Positions 25,935 through 34,921 of a stretch of 64,000 nucleotides of DNA are shown here, piece after piece. A program made the position numbers and the translations under genes. The stretch is from Parvibaculum sp. (GTDB taxonomy: Bacteria > Pseudomonadota > Alphaproteobacteria > Parvibaculales > Parvibaculaceae). Under the pieces are notes generated by a model. The model saw only the letters and a program-made list of their open reading frames with translations. It was not told the DNA's origin and ran no database searches. The stretch covers positions 90,573-154,572 of the forward strand of contig JARLIS010000043.1 of NCBI GenBank assembly GCA_031291615.1, read 5' to 3'. The stretch's first letter is position 1. Each line of letters begins with the position of its first letter.

Positions 25935-26813
25935 GTGGAGGCGGCTCTCTTCGGCATCCTGTCAGCGCTGAGCCTCGGCACGGCCGACTTTACCGCCCGG
26001 TTCACCAGCCGCGCCTTCGGCGTGGGAAGGGCCCTGCTGTTCTCGCTCGCGCTGGAATGCGGGCTGCTGACGCTTTGGGCATCTGTAAGCGGATTGAGGC
26101 TCGAGGCAAGCTGGATCGCCAGTCCGGCCATGCTTCTTTATGGCGCCAGCAGCACCGTGATGACGCTTCTGCTCTTCTGGGGACTATCGCGCGGACCCGT
26201 CAGCGTCGTGGCGCCCATCGTCGGCGCCCATCCCGTGCTGGTGGTTCTCCTACGCACCGTGACGGGGGGAACCATCAGCATGCCGCAGGCGCTTGCCGGC
26301 ATGGTGACGCTGACGGGAACGGCGCTGGTCGGCATTTTCAGCCGCGACCATCAGTCGAGGGAAGCTTCGGGCAATCCGGCGCTGTCCGGCAGCATAGCGA
26401 TCGCCACTCTTGCTTCATTCGCCTATGTGGCCATGGTCCTTTCGGGCCAGTCCGCCAAGCATGAGTTCGGTGCGCTCGAAACATTGTGGGCCGGCAAACT
26501 CGTCAGCCTCTGCTGCCTGCTGCTGACGCCGGTATGGTTCCGCGCCGCGGGGCCAGGCCCCCGTCCAAACCGGCGCTGGTTCCTGTTGCTCGCCTTGCAA
26601 GGGGCAATGGACGCGGCAGGCTATCTCTTTCTCTTCGAGGGCAGCCGCGCCGAAGGCCCACCCGTCGTCATCGTCCTGAGTTCGACTTTCGCGGCGGTCA
26701 CCGTCATTCTCGCCCGATTCGTCATCCGCGAACGGATATCGCCCCTCCAATGGGCGGGCGTCGCGATGGTTACGCTTGGCACGGCTTGGCTTACTTGGCA
26801 AAGTACGATTTAA
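25935..26813 (+). CDS. EamA/DMT-family transporter
   Basis: A 292-residue inner-membrane protein with ten predicted helices in two EamA repeats of about five (residues 1-140 and 145-290). The first repeat includes GASSTVMTLLLFWGLSRGPVSVVAPIVG, the second GAMDAAGYLFLFEGSRAEGPPVVIVLSS, both with the conserved small-residue patterns of drug/metabolite transporters. These usually export small amines, amino acids or metabolites. It starts with GTG three bases after the DUF1116 stop, so the two are coupled. Operator copy D overlaps its stop codon and precedes tetR. Confidence 0.88.
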   Translation: MEAALFGILSALSLGTADFTARFTSRAFGVGRALLFSLALECGLLTLWASVSGLRLEASWIASPAMLLYGASSTVMTLLLFWGLSRGPVSVVAPIVGAHPVLVVLLRTVTGGTISMPQALAGMVTLTGTALVGIFSRDHQSREASGNPALSGSIAIATLASFAYVAMVLSGQSAKHEFGALETLWAGKLVSLCCLLLTPVWFRAAGPGPRPNRRWFLLLALQGAMDAAGYLFLFEGSRAEGPPVVIVLSSTFAAVTVILARFVIRERISPLQWAGVAMVTLGTAWLTWQSTI

Positions 26814-26825
26814 ATGTCTGATTAA
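26810..26825. promoter_or_regulatory. Second operator family, copy D (TTAAA-N6-ATTAA)
   Basis: One mismatch from the consensus: TTAAA TGTCTG ATTAA. It overlaps the EamA gene stop and lies about 90 bases before the tetR gene, suggesting autoregulation. Confidence 0.58.
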
Positions 26826-26911
26826 AACGCCCCGGCGATGCGAAATACGGCGCCTCCTACAGGGCCGTGGGAAAACGCAGCGCCACTCCGCAGACAGGAT
26901 GATCCGAGACC

Positions 26912-27523
26912 ATGCGAACAGCGAGCAAGAAGACCAAGCCGCAACCCCTCGACAAGGATCGGGAAAAACAGTTCCTTCAAGCGGCCCTGGACCTGTTCGT
27001 TCGCAGAAATTTCGCCAGCGTCACGATCAAGGACATTGCGCTTGAGTGCAAAGTCAATTCGGCGCTCCTCTATTATTACTTTCAGAACAAAGAGGATCTC
27101 TACGCCAAGGCGATCGAATATGCGATTTCGGAACTCATCGCCGCCTATGAGGGTCTCGCAAAGCGTCACGACGACCCCGTTCATCTGATCAATGACTGGC
27201 TGGACGTTCACAAGCGCATGCCGTCTTCGATTCGCAGACTCATCAAGCTGATGATGGACGATTCCGAAGACATGAAGTCGATGAAGGACGGGAAGAAGAA
27301 CATCCAGAAGTTCTACAGCTTCGAGCGCAATCTCATTTCAAAAGCCGTGCAGACGGGAATTTCGCAGAAAGTTTTCAAGCCGGTGAATCCGAATGAGATC
27401 GCCCTGTTCGCGTCGCTCCATCTTGACGGGATCATCGCGCATTCGATCATCGAGGACTCGGCGTCGATTGCGAAAGGCGTCGAGAATTTCCGCACCGTGT
27501 TTTGGAGCTACCTTCTGGTATAG
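26912..27523 (+). CDS. TetR family transcriptional regulator
   Basis: A 203-residue regulator. The HTH is clear at about residues 20-65: KQFLQAALDLFVRRNF, SVTIKDIALECKVNSALLYYYFQNKEDLYAKAIEY. The YYYF..KEDL segment is the classic end of the TetR DNA-binding domain. The C-terminal part is helical and would bind the inducer. It has a weak ribosome-binding site. It closes the 16.7-27.5 kb cluster, and four TTAAT-N6-ATTAA sites precede the cluster's transcription units, including one upstream of this gene, so it is the likely repressor of the cluster. Confidence 0.87.
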   Translation: MRTASKKTKPQPLDKDREKQFLQAALDLFVRRNFASVTIKDIALECKVNSALLYYYFQNKEDLYAKAIEYAISELIAAYEGLAKRHDDPVHLINDWLDVHKRMPSSIRRLIKLMMDDSEDMKSMKDGKKNIQKFYSFERNLISKAVQTGISQKVFKPVNPNEIALFASLHLDGIIAHSIIEDSASIAKGVENFRTVFWSYLLV

Positions 27524-27596
27524 ACCTGCGCATGCTTGTCGCCCGTCTATCTGGCCGGCGATTCGTCCGGGTATCGCCTTTTCGACAAGGACCGCG

Positions 27597-30500
27597 TCAG
27601 TGAAAGTCCCGGCTTTTGGGAACGAATTTCGCCGCGCGCAATTGCCGCGCCTCATGCCGGACCGGCATGGCGGCATCCGGGTTCGCTCCTTCGCCGCCGA
27701 GATCGCCCGATGTTGAAATCGTCGCCAGCTCATGAGTGAGGTCTTCGATTTCCTCGGCGATGACGTGTACGACAATGCCTTCCTTCTGCACCCGGCCCTT
27801 GATGCCGAAGAGCCGTGAAGTCAGCACGATACGGCGGTACTGCTCATAGGTTTTCGGCCAGACGATAATATTGGCGACGCCCGTCTCGTCTTCCAGCGTC
27901 GCAAAGATGACGCCGCTTGCGGTGCCCGGCCGCTGCCTCACAAGCACGAGGCCTGCGAGACGCACACGCGCATGGTTGGCGATTTGATCGTTCACTTGGC
28001 GATGCGTGACAAAGCCCAGCGCCGCGAAGCGCCGACGCAGAAACGACATCGGATGCGCCTTGAGAGACAGGCGCAGCGTCGCGTAATCGAGCACGACATG
28101 TTCGCCGAGCGGCATGGCGGGCAGGACAACTTCGGCCTCGCGCTGAAAACCGCCTTGTTCGAGCGATGCAAAAAGCGGCAGTGCGGCGGGCTTTGCACCC
28201 TTTTGTCCATCGCCATAGCCTCCCAGTCCGCGCACGGCCCAAAGCGCCGCCCGCCGATCGAGCCCGAGCGAGCGAAACGCATCGGCATCGGCCAGGCGTT
28301 CGATGTGCCGGGGGAGAAGTTGCGTTCTAAGCCAAAGGTGGCGCACGGAATCGAATCCCTTCTCCCGGCTTTTCTCGATTATTGTGCCGGTCTCCACCTG
28401 TACGCCTTTGACCTGCCTGAGCCCCAGCCGCACGGCGCAAAGATGCCGGCCCGGCACGCGCTCCAGCGTGCAGTCCCAGTTCGAATGATTGACATCCACT
28501 TCCCGCACTTCAACTTCATGCGCCTTTGCGTCGCGCACGAGTTGAGCGGCGGCATAGAACCCCATGGGCTGGGAATTCAATATCGCGGCGCAGAACGCGT
28601 CCGGATAATGGTGCTTGATCCAGGCGGATACATAGACAAGCAGTGCGAAGCTCGCGGCATGGCTTTCGGGAAATCCATAATCGGCGAAGCCTTCGATCTG
28701 CTTGAAGCAGCGCGTGGCGAATTCCAGTTCGTAGCCGTTGCGTAACATGCCGCCGATGAATTTTTCACGATGCAAGCCAATGGTGCCGGTGCGCCGAAAC
28801 GTCGCCATGGCCCGGCGCAACAAATCGGCTTCGCCCGGCGAATATCCCGCCGCGACGATCGCCATTTTCATCGCCTGTTCCTGGAACAGCGGAATGCCCA
28901 TCGTCTTGTGCAGCACCTTTTCCAGGGCTGCGGAAGGATAATCCACCTTTTCCTCGCCATTGCGGCGCTTCAGATAGGGATGAACCATGCCGCCCTGAAT
29001 GGGGCCGGGGCGGACGATGGCCACCTCGATGACGAGATCATAGAAGTTGCGCGGCCGCAGACGCGGCAACATGCTCATCTGCGCCCGGCTCTCGACCTGA
29101 AACACACCGATGGAATCCGCCTTGCACAGCATGTCGTAAACGGCCGCATCGTTTTGCGGCACGGTGGCGAGATCGAGGTCGACACCGTGATGATCGCGAA
29201 GCAGGTCAAAGGCCTTGCGAATGCAGGTCAGCATGCCGAGCGCCAGCACATCGACCTTCAGGATGCCGAGCGCATCGAGATCGTCCTTGTCCCATTCGAC
29301 GAAGGTGCGCTCCGCCATTGCGGCATTGCCGATGGGCACCACCTCGTCGAGCGGCCCCTTGGTGATGACAAAACCGCCGACATGCTGCGAAAGGTGACGC
29401 GGGAAGCCGAGCAATTGCCGGGTCAGATCGAGCGTCTGCGCGAGGCGCGGATCGGCGGGATCGAGCCCCGTGCGGCGCGTATCCTCGTCCGAAATGCCCT
29501 CTCTTGATGAGCCCCAACCCGTGCGCGACAGGGCTTGCACGACATCCTCGGACAGGCCGAAGACCTTGCCGACGTCGCGGATGGCGCTGCGCGAACGGTA
29601 GGAGATAACGGTGGCGGCGATGCCCGCCCGCTCGCGCCCATACTTTCTATATATGTACTGCATCACCTCTTCGCGCCGCTCATGTTCGAAATCGACGTCG
29701 ATATCGGGCGGTTCATTGCGCTCCGTCGAGACGAAGCGTTCGAACAGAAGGTCGACCTCGGTCGGATTGACCGAGGTGATGCCGAGACAAAAACAAACCG
29801 TGGAATTCGCCGCCGACCCGCGTCCCTGACAAAGAATGCCGCGATGCCGCGCTTCGCGCACCATGTCGTGCACGGTGAGGAAGTAAGGCGCGTATTGCTT
29901 TTCCTCGATGAGAGCGAGCTCGCGTCGAATGGTGTTCTCGATCTCCGTAGTGGCGCCGTGCGGAAAGCGCGCGGCCGCACCTTCCCATGTCAGCCGCTCC
30001 AGCAATTCCTGCGGCGTTTCATTTTCCGAAAACGTGTCCGCCGGATATTCATATCTGAGCTCATCGAGCGAAAATGCGCAGCGTTTCATGAGAACGAGCG
30101 ATTGCTCCAGCGCAGCCGGCACGCTCGCACAAAGCCGCGCCATTTCTCCGGCGCTTTTCAGGTGCCGTTCCGCATTGGCCTCGAGCAGGTATCCCGCTTC
30201 ATCCAGCGTCACATGCTCGCGGATACAGGTCAGCACATCCTGCAGGGCGCGGCGTTCCGGGGCGTGGTAGAGCACGTCGTTGGTGGCGAGGAGGGGCACC
30301 CGCGCCTGTCGCGCCATGTCCTGCAAGAGCTGAAATCTGCGCATGTCGCTGCCATCGTAACGCGGCGCGAGCGCGAGCCAGACGGAGCGGGGATGGGCGT
30401 CAGCCAGTTGCCGCAAGGCTTCGGAAAAAGCGGCATCGGCGCCCGCGGGCGGCATGGCAATGAAACATTGCCCTTCGCCCGCCTCCATGATGTCGCCCAG

Positions 30501-30824
30501 CGTCAGATGGCATTGGCCCTTGGGCGCGCGCCTGTTGCCAAGCGTCAGCAGTTTTGCAAGCCGCGCATAAGCGGCGCGATCTTGCGGATAGGTGACAATT
30601 TCAAAACCGTCCATGGTGACAAGTCGCGCGCCCACCAAGAGGCGAAGGCCGTGTTCCTTCGCCGCCACATGCGCGCGCACGACGCCCGCCAATGTGTTGC
30701 GATCCGCGATGCCGATCGCCGAAAGGCCGAGGGATTTGGCCGTCACGACCAGTTCGTCGCCATGCGACGCACCGCGCAGGAAGCTGAAATTGCTGGCCAC
30801 GCAAAGTTCCGCAAAGGCGCTCAT
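27597..30824 (-). CDS. dnaE2: Error-prone DNA polymerase DnaE2
   Basis: A 1075-residue C-family polymerase. The N-terminal PHP domain starts AELCVASNFSFLRGASHGDEL; the catalytic aspartates are in the PDIDVDFEHERREEV segment of the palm domain, with FVEWDKDDLDALGILKVDVL further on; a helix-hairpin-helix and OB fold close the protein. The family copies past lesions with low fidelity in the imuA-imuB-dnaE2 mutasome. It is third in the operon, overlapping imuB by four bases. It differs from the main replicase DnaE1, which is absent here. Confidence 0.95.
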   Translation of the reverse strand: MSAFAELCVASNFSFLRGASHGDELVVTAKSLGLSAIGIADRNTLAGVVRAHVAAKEHGLRLLVGARLVTMDGFEIVTYPQDRAAYARLAKLLTLGNRRAPKGQCHLTLGDIMEAGEGQCFIAMPPAGADAAFSEALRQLADAHPRSVWLALAPRYDGSDMRRFQLLQDMARQARVPLLATNDVLYHAPERRALQDVLTCIREHVTLDEAGYLLEANAERHLKSAGEMARLCASVPAALEQSLVLMKRCAFSLDELRYEYPADTFSENETPQELLERLTWEGAAARFPHGATTEIENTIRRELALIEEKQYAPYFLTVHDMVREARHRGILCQGRGSAANSTVCFCLGITSVNPTEVDLLFERFVSTERNEPPDIDVDFEHERREEVMQYIYRKYGRERAGIAATVISYRSRSAIRDVGKVFGLSEDVVQALSRTGWGSSREGISDEDTRRTGLDPADPRLAQTLDLTRQLLGFPRHLSQHVGGFVITKGPLDEVVPIGNAAMAERTFVEWDKDDLDALGILKVDVLALGMLTCIRKAFDLLRDHHGVDLDLATVPQNDAAVYDMLCKADSIGVFQVESRAQMSMLPRLRPRNFYDLVIEVAIVRPGPIQGGMVHPYLKRRNGEEKVDYPSAALEKVLHKTMGIPLFQEQAMKMAIVAAGYSPGEADLLRRAMATFRRTGTIGLHREKFIGGMLRNGYELEFATRCFKQIEGFADYGFPESHAASFALLVYVSAWIKHHYPDAFCAAILNSQPMGFYAAAQLVRDAKAHEVEVREVDVNHSNWDCTLERVPGRHLCAVRLGLRQVKGVQVETGTIIEKSREKGFDSVRHLWLRTQLLPRHIERLADADAFRSLGLDRRAALWAVRGLGGYGDGQKGAKPAALPLFASLEQGGFQREAEVVLPAMPLGEHVVLDYATLRLSLKAHPMSFLRRRFAALGFVTHRQVNDQIANHARVRLAGLVLVRQRPGTASGVIFATLEDETGVANIIVWPKTYEQYRRIVLTSRLFGIKGRVQKEGIVVHVIAEEIEDLTHELATISTSGDLGGEGANPDAAMPVRHEARQLRAAKFVPKSRDFH

Positions 30825-32410
30825 CCGAACATTCCCTGAATGTACCAGCGCGGCATTTCCGTATCGCGGTCGTAAAGCCCGTCACGATAGAGCCAGAAGC
30901 GGCGGCCATCGCTGTCCTCGACGCGGTAGTAGTCGCGCGTGCGGTCGCGTTCGGTGCGCCACCATTCCGGCGCGATGCGTTCGGGCCCTTCGGCGCGGGC
31001 GACTTGATAAAGCACGCGTCGCCAGCGAAAGCGGCGCGGCGGGCCTTCGGGAATTTCGGCGACGACCTCGATGAGCTCGGGGGCGGCGAGCATCCGCAAA
31101 GGCCGCGCCACGCTGCCGTCGTCTTGCCGGAAGGCGGCGACGCGCCAGTCATGGGGCGGGACAAGCTTGTTGCCGCTCAATACGGCCACATGGCGGGACG
31201 CGTGCTCCGGCAGGTGACTCGCATGGGGCTGAAGGCGCGTCACGCGCTGCGCGCCCAATCGGTTGCATAGCCGATCCATCAGCCCCGCAATGTCGCGCTC
31301 TTTTTCCGCCTCTCCTGTCATGCCCTTTTGCGTCGGCGCCAGAGGATCGACGACGAGGGCCGAGAGGCTCATCGCCTCAATGCCGAAGCCGGCGTCGAAA
31401 TCATCGCTGTTTCGTTGCAGTTTCTCGTGAAACAGGCGCGCAAGATGAGCGGGCAGGCGCGAAGGCGCACTTGTGCCCGCCCGCAGAAACGTCGCCTCAC
31501 CATCGACCCGGAAAAGCGCCAGCTCCATTTGCCGCGCGCCCTTGTGATAGCGCTCGAGCAGCACGCAAAGTTCGTCGGCAAGCTGCTTTACCGCCGTCTC
31601 GACATCCTCGATGCGTGTGATCCCTTCGGCAAAAAGCAGGCGCGCGCGATAAGGGACCAAAGGCCGGGCCGGCGAGATCGGCTCGGCGGCATAGCCCAGA
31701 GCTTCATCGAGCCTGAGAGACACCGCGCCCCCGAACCGGGCCGTGAGAGGGGCCCGCGCGCGTCCATAAAGATCGCCGACATGCTTCAGGCCGAGCCGCG
31801 CCAACCCGCCGACCGCTTCATCATCGAGGCGCAAGGCGGCGACAGGCAAAGAGGCCAGCGCCTTTTCTTCCTGGCCTGCCGGCAGCACGGATATGCGTTT
31901 GCCGCCGAACCGCGCCAATGCCCAGGCCGTTCCCGGCGTCGAGGCAATGGCGATGCGTGCCTGGATACAAAGCCGTGCAAACCGGGTCACAAGATCCTGG
32001 GCGAGCGCCTCCTCTCCGCCGAAGAGATGGGCGCAGCCGGTCATGTCCATGAAAATGCCGTCGGGCTCCGCGCCCAATCCATCGGCATCCGCCGCGGTCC
32101 AGGGCGTGTAGCGCCCGCACCAGCTGGCAAGGCGCTTCAAAGCCGCGCGATCGCTTGCGAAATCGGCGTCGCGCACATCAAGGGCGGGATAGAGCGCCAT
32201 GGCGTCGGCCACAAGCTGGCCTTTCTCGATGCCTTGCGCCCGCGCGGCCGCCGTCAGCGCCGTGATGCGCAACCCGCCCTGCATCGGCATGGCGAGAGCG
32301 AGAACCGCATCGCGGTCCGGCATGTCGCGCCTGTGCCGTGCGGCCCGAAAGAAGCGGTCGATCGGCCAGTGTGGAAGATAGATCGATGCAATCCGCCTTT
32401 GTTCACTCAT
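30821..32410 (-). CDS. imuB: ImuB, Y-family polymerase-like protein
   Basis: A 529-residue protein with the Y-family architecture but without the catalytic acidic residues: the position of DxD in active polymerases reads ASIYLPHWPIDRFF. Its role in the family is to bind the beta clamp and bring DnaE2 to lesions. Middle blocks LGAEPDGIFMDMTGCAHLFGGE and LARFGGKRISVLPAG, and RLGLKHVGDL, are ImuB-like. It is second in the operon, 29 bases behind imuA and overlapping dnaE2, with no promoter in between. Confidence 0.93.
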   Translation of the reverse strand: MSEQRRIASIYLPHWPIDRFFRAARHRRDMPDRDAVLALAMPMQGGLRITALTAAARAQGIEKGQLVADAMALYPALDVRDADFASDRAALKRLASWCGRYTPWTAADADGLGAEPDGIFMDMTGCAHLFGGEEALAQDLVTRFARLCIQARIAIASTPGTAWALARFGGKRISVLPAGQEEKALASLPVAALRLDDEAVGGLARLGLKHVGDLYGRARAPLTARFGGAVSLRLDEALGYAAEPISPARPLVPYRARLLFAEGITRIEDVETAVKQLADELCVLLERYHKGARQMELALFRVDGEATFLRAGTSAPSRLPAHLARLFHEKLQRNSDDFDAGFGIEAMSLSALVVDPLAPTQKGMTGEAEKERDIAGLMDRLCNRLGAQRVTRLQPHASHLPEHASRHVAVLSGNKLVPPHDWRVAAFRQDDGSVARPLRMLAAPELIEVVAEIPEGPPRRFRWRRVLYQVARAEGPERIAPEWWRTERDRTRDYYRVEDSDGRRFWLYRDGLYDRDTEMPRWYIQGMFG

Positions 32411-32439
32411 ATGACGCGGCCCATCAGAAGCGGCCTGTT

Positions 32440-33258
32440 CTAGACGGCCAGCATGACGTCAGGCGACGGGATGCGGGCTGGGTCGTCAGGCACATCGCAA
32501 AGCCTCTGTCGCCGTGCGTCCCATTCAACGCACCAGTCGCGCGCGCTCATGTCGGCCGCGACGCCTGTAAAAGCGCTCCGGCTTTTTTCGAGCGTCACGC
32601 GCCAGCATGCGCGGCCGACAAGCGACGACGTCTCCAATGCCGGATGGCTGGGCGCGGACGCCACGCCCCAGCGCGTGGCGGCGGCGCTCGCGCCATGAGC
32701 GACATGGCCCGTCAGCAGAAAGGCAGGCCGTCCGCCCGCTTCAGCCGCGAGCTGCAACCTGCGCGTCGCGGTCAGGGTCAAGGCAGGCGCGCGCCCGTCG
32801 ATTTCACCGAAGACCGCCGCAAAAGCCCCCAAACGCAACGCCTCCTCCATTGTCCAGAGGAGGTCCACCGCAGAGGCCGGCGAAACGAGAATGAGCCGCG
32901 CCGGATCAAGGCCGAAGGCGGCAAGGCCCGACCCGTAAAGCCGGCCCACATCGAAGGGCGCATAGGCGCTTTCGCACCAGAGTATCGGCGCATCGGGAAA
33001 TGTACGGGCGCAACAGACAGCCAGCACGGCGGCAAAACCGATGCTGGCGCTCATGTCGCGGTACTCGGCCGCCTGCACCTCATGCAGCGCCCCGCATGCC
33101 AGTTCCGGCAACGAGACGCCCTTTTGCGGCATCCCGAAATCGACCACCCGCGCCCCGGTTTTCCCGCTTTCGGCATGGTCGGCCCTCACCCCCAAAGCAG
33201 CGATCTGGCGGCGGAGCCGGGCAATTCGGTCTGCTTTTGCGGCGTCTGGCATGGACAT
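32440..33258 (-). CDS. imuA: ImuA, RecA-like accessory protein of the mutasome
   Basis: About 272 residues of a RecA-like fold without an evident Walker A lysine. Typical blocks are LACGALHEVQAAEYRDMSA, ILWCESAYAPFDVGRLYGSG, DPARLILVSPA and LWTMEEALRLGAFAAVFGEI. In other bacteria it interacts with RecA and ImuB and is needed for damage-induced mutagenesis. The ATG at 33258 is used. It starts 15 bases from a LexA box, so the operon is SOS controlled. Confidence 0.9.
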   Translation of the reverse strand: MSMPDAAKADRIARLRRQIAALGVRADHAESGKTGARVVDFGMPQKGVSLPELACGALHEVQAAEYRDMSASIGFAAVLAVCCARTFPDAPILWCESAYAPFDVGRLYGSGLAAFGLDPARLILVSPASAVDLLWTMEEALRLGAFAAVFGEIDGRAPALTLTATRRLQLAAEAGGRPAFLLTGHVAHGASAAATRWGVASAPSHPALETSSLVGRACWRVTLEKSRSAFTGVAADMSARDWCVEWDARRQRLCDVPDDPARIPSPDVMLAV

Positions 33259-33272
33259 TTGTGGGTTAAATT

Positions 33273-33287
33273 GTTCTCTTTTTGTTC
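33273..33287. promoter_or_regulatory. LexA (SOS) box of the imuA-imuB-dnaE2 operon
   Basis: The plus strand reads GTTC TCTTTTT GTTC; on the coding strand this is GAAC-N7-GAAC, the direct-repeat LexA site of alphaproteobacteria, with both halves perfect. Confidence 0.9.
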
Positions 33288-33354
33288 TAGTCCCTCCATT
33301 TTCCAGAGTCAACAAACGGTCGCCCGGTCGATGCCGTGGATACCGCCGCAATTA

Positions 33355-33699
33355 TCAGCCGCCGCTGCGCGCCTTGCCGAGGAGCAGAACCTTCATGTCA
33401 CCCTTCGCCTCCGCTGCCGCAAAGAGAAGGTAGGCAGCCAGAACGACGATCCCGCCGAAGAACCCCAGAATCCCCAGCGCAATGCCCGACAATGAGAAAC
33501 CGTGACGCCATGCCATCCAAAGGCCGGAAAGCGACAGCAGGCACATGAAATCGAGATTGAACTGCCCCTGCCAGGTCAGCGCCGCGATCTCGCTGAGGAA
33601 GATGGGCAAAAGGTTCCAGCCGTATTGCACTCCGACGATGCCGGTATAGAAAATGACGGCGGCAAGGAGCACAGCCAGATACACGCGAAGGGCGATCAT
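33355..33699 (-). CDS. Small membrane protein, unknown
   Basis: A 114-residue protein from the ATG at 33699 with GGAGAG upstream. It has about three hydrophobic helices (VYLAVLLAAVIFYTGIVG; FMCLLSLSGLWMAW; GIALGILGFFGGIVVLAAYLLF) and a short cytoplasmic tail. No family recognised. It is downstream of the CDP-alcohol phosphatidyltransferase gene on the same strand and upstream of imuA. The SOS box lies beyond its stop, so it is not part of the mutasome operon. Confidence 0.65.
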   Translation of the reverse strand: MIALRVYLAVLLAAVIFYTGIVGVQYGWNLLPIFLSEIAALTWQGQFNLDFMCLLSLSGLWMAWRHGFSLSGIALGILGFFGGIVVLAAYLLFAAAEAKGDMKVLLLGKARSGG

Positions 33700-33783
33700 A
33701 TTCTCTCTCTCCCCGAGTTGCAGAAACTGCGATGAGAAGAAACTATTTATGCTCCTGACAGCCGACAATTACCTTTGAAGTCA

Positions 33784-34410
33784 TCAAATTGTGCCAGATG
33801 AATCAGTTGGTGGAAATTGCACCCGCGCCTGCAAAGCCCGGCCAATCATCGTCGCGAGGCAAAGCGCCGCAAACGCATAGGCAATGACGGGAAACCAGTC
33901 CGGAAATAGACACGCCCCGACAAAGGCGGCGATCGTCTCGGTCCCTTCGGCCAGGCCGGCCATGTAATAGAAACTCTTCGTACCCTGAGCACTTGTTTCG
34001 AGCCCGCGCTTTTCAGCCAGCGCCGCATAGGCAAGGAAACTCGTGCCGGAGAGAATGAAGCTCGCCAGCAATATCAATGCCGGGAGGAGATTCGCCGGGC
34101 TCGCCAAACCAAATGCAAGGGGCACCGACGCATAGAAAATGTAGTCGCACAGTATATCGAGATAGCCGCCGAAATCCGTCGGCTGGGTCGAGCGGGCCAC
34201 TGCGCCGTCGAGGCCGTCAAGAATGCGGCTGACGAGAACAAGACAAAGCCCGAGCGAAAAATCACTCTGCGCTATCGCAAACGAAGCGGCCAACCCTGCC
34301 ACCGCTCCCGAAACGGTCACCGCATTCGCGGAAATTCCCGCGCGCGCGATCATCGGACCGACCTTGTTGAGAGGAATGTCGATCAGCGGACGTATCAAAG
34401 CATCAATCAT
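33784..34410 (-). CDS. CDP-alcohol phosphatidyltransferase family protein
   Basis: A 208-residue multi-helix membrane enzyme. The signature D-x2-DG-x2-AR-x8-9-G-x3-D-x3-D is met by ILDGLDGAVARS followed by GGYLDILCD at about residues 64-88. This active site transfers the phospho-alcohol part of a CDP-linked donor to an acceptor alcohol. The acceptor (glycerol phosphate, inositol, serine or other) is not decidable from sequence. It is in the cytoplasmic membrane. It is followed by the small membrane protein. Confidence 0.87.
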   Translation of the reverse strand: MIDALIRPLIDIPLNKVGPMIARAGISANAVTVSGAVAGLAASFAIAQSDFSLGLCLVLVSRILDGLDGAVARSTQPTDFGGYLDILCDYIFYASVPLAFGLASPANLLPALILLASFILSGTSFLAYAALAEKRGLETSAQGTKSFYYMAGLAEGTETIAAFVGACLFPDWFPVIAYAFAALCLATMIGRALQARVQFPPTDSSGTI

Positions 34411-34626
34411 CTGCTCCTGACCTCTCGCGCCATCGCCAAATCGCGCCCATCCACAATGAAGTCAAAAAAGTCGCTGCTCTTCGGGCGGGGCGTCGGTCGT
34501 GTCCCGCATCGACCTCGCCATCGGATATCCAAGCCAGGCCGCTGCGAAATGTCCCACAATTGCCGCCTCTTCTTCAATCGCCCTGAAAGCGCACAGATGC
34601 TCCGCCTAAAGACAAACCGCGCCTGC

Positions 34627-34714
34627 GATACACAATCGCGCCGCAAGCCACGAAAATATCGGCCCCTTACGGAGCCGGTCTGAATCTCTCATATAGGCAG
34701 GGGAAGGTTTGGTG
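34627..34714 (+). repeat. Diverged copy of the DNA downstream of tRNA-Ala (copy 1)
   Basis: About 88 bases that align without gaps with 62913-63000 at roughly 75 percent identity by eye. Both end in AAGGTTTGGTGG; in the second copy TGGTGG is the 3' end of tRNA-Ala read on the plus strand. The two are in direct orientation, 28.3 kb apart. Confidence 0.7.
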
Positions 34715-34753
34715 GTGTGCACAGTCGGTACCGCGGTCGCCTCTGCCTGAAAG

Positions 34754-34921
34754 TCCCTGTTATCAGGGAAAATGGAGGGAAAACCCCTCCGAAAAGGAAC
34801 CAAGCACCAAAAATTCGCGGAGAATGCCTGCCAAAATCAAAGGCTTGCGGAGAAATTCCCAACGCAACGGAACAGGGAATTTTTTGTGACGATCAGGGAA
34901 TAATTTCGCTCGAACAGGGAC
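34754..34921. repeat. CAGGGAA repeat tract
   Basis: A perfect palindrome TCCCTG TTAT CAGGGA (34754-34769) followed by CAGGGAA at 34873 and 34894 and CAGGGAC at 34915. The last three begin exactly 21 bases apart. I recall similar sequence near tRNA genes and integrases in alphaproteobacteria, but cannot verify that here. Confidence 0.5.
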
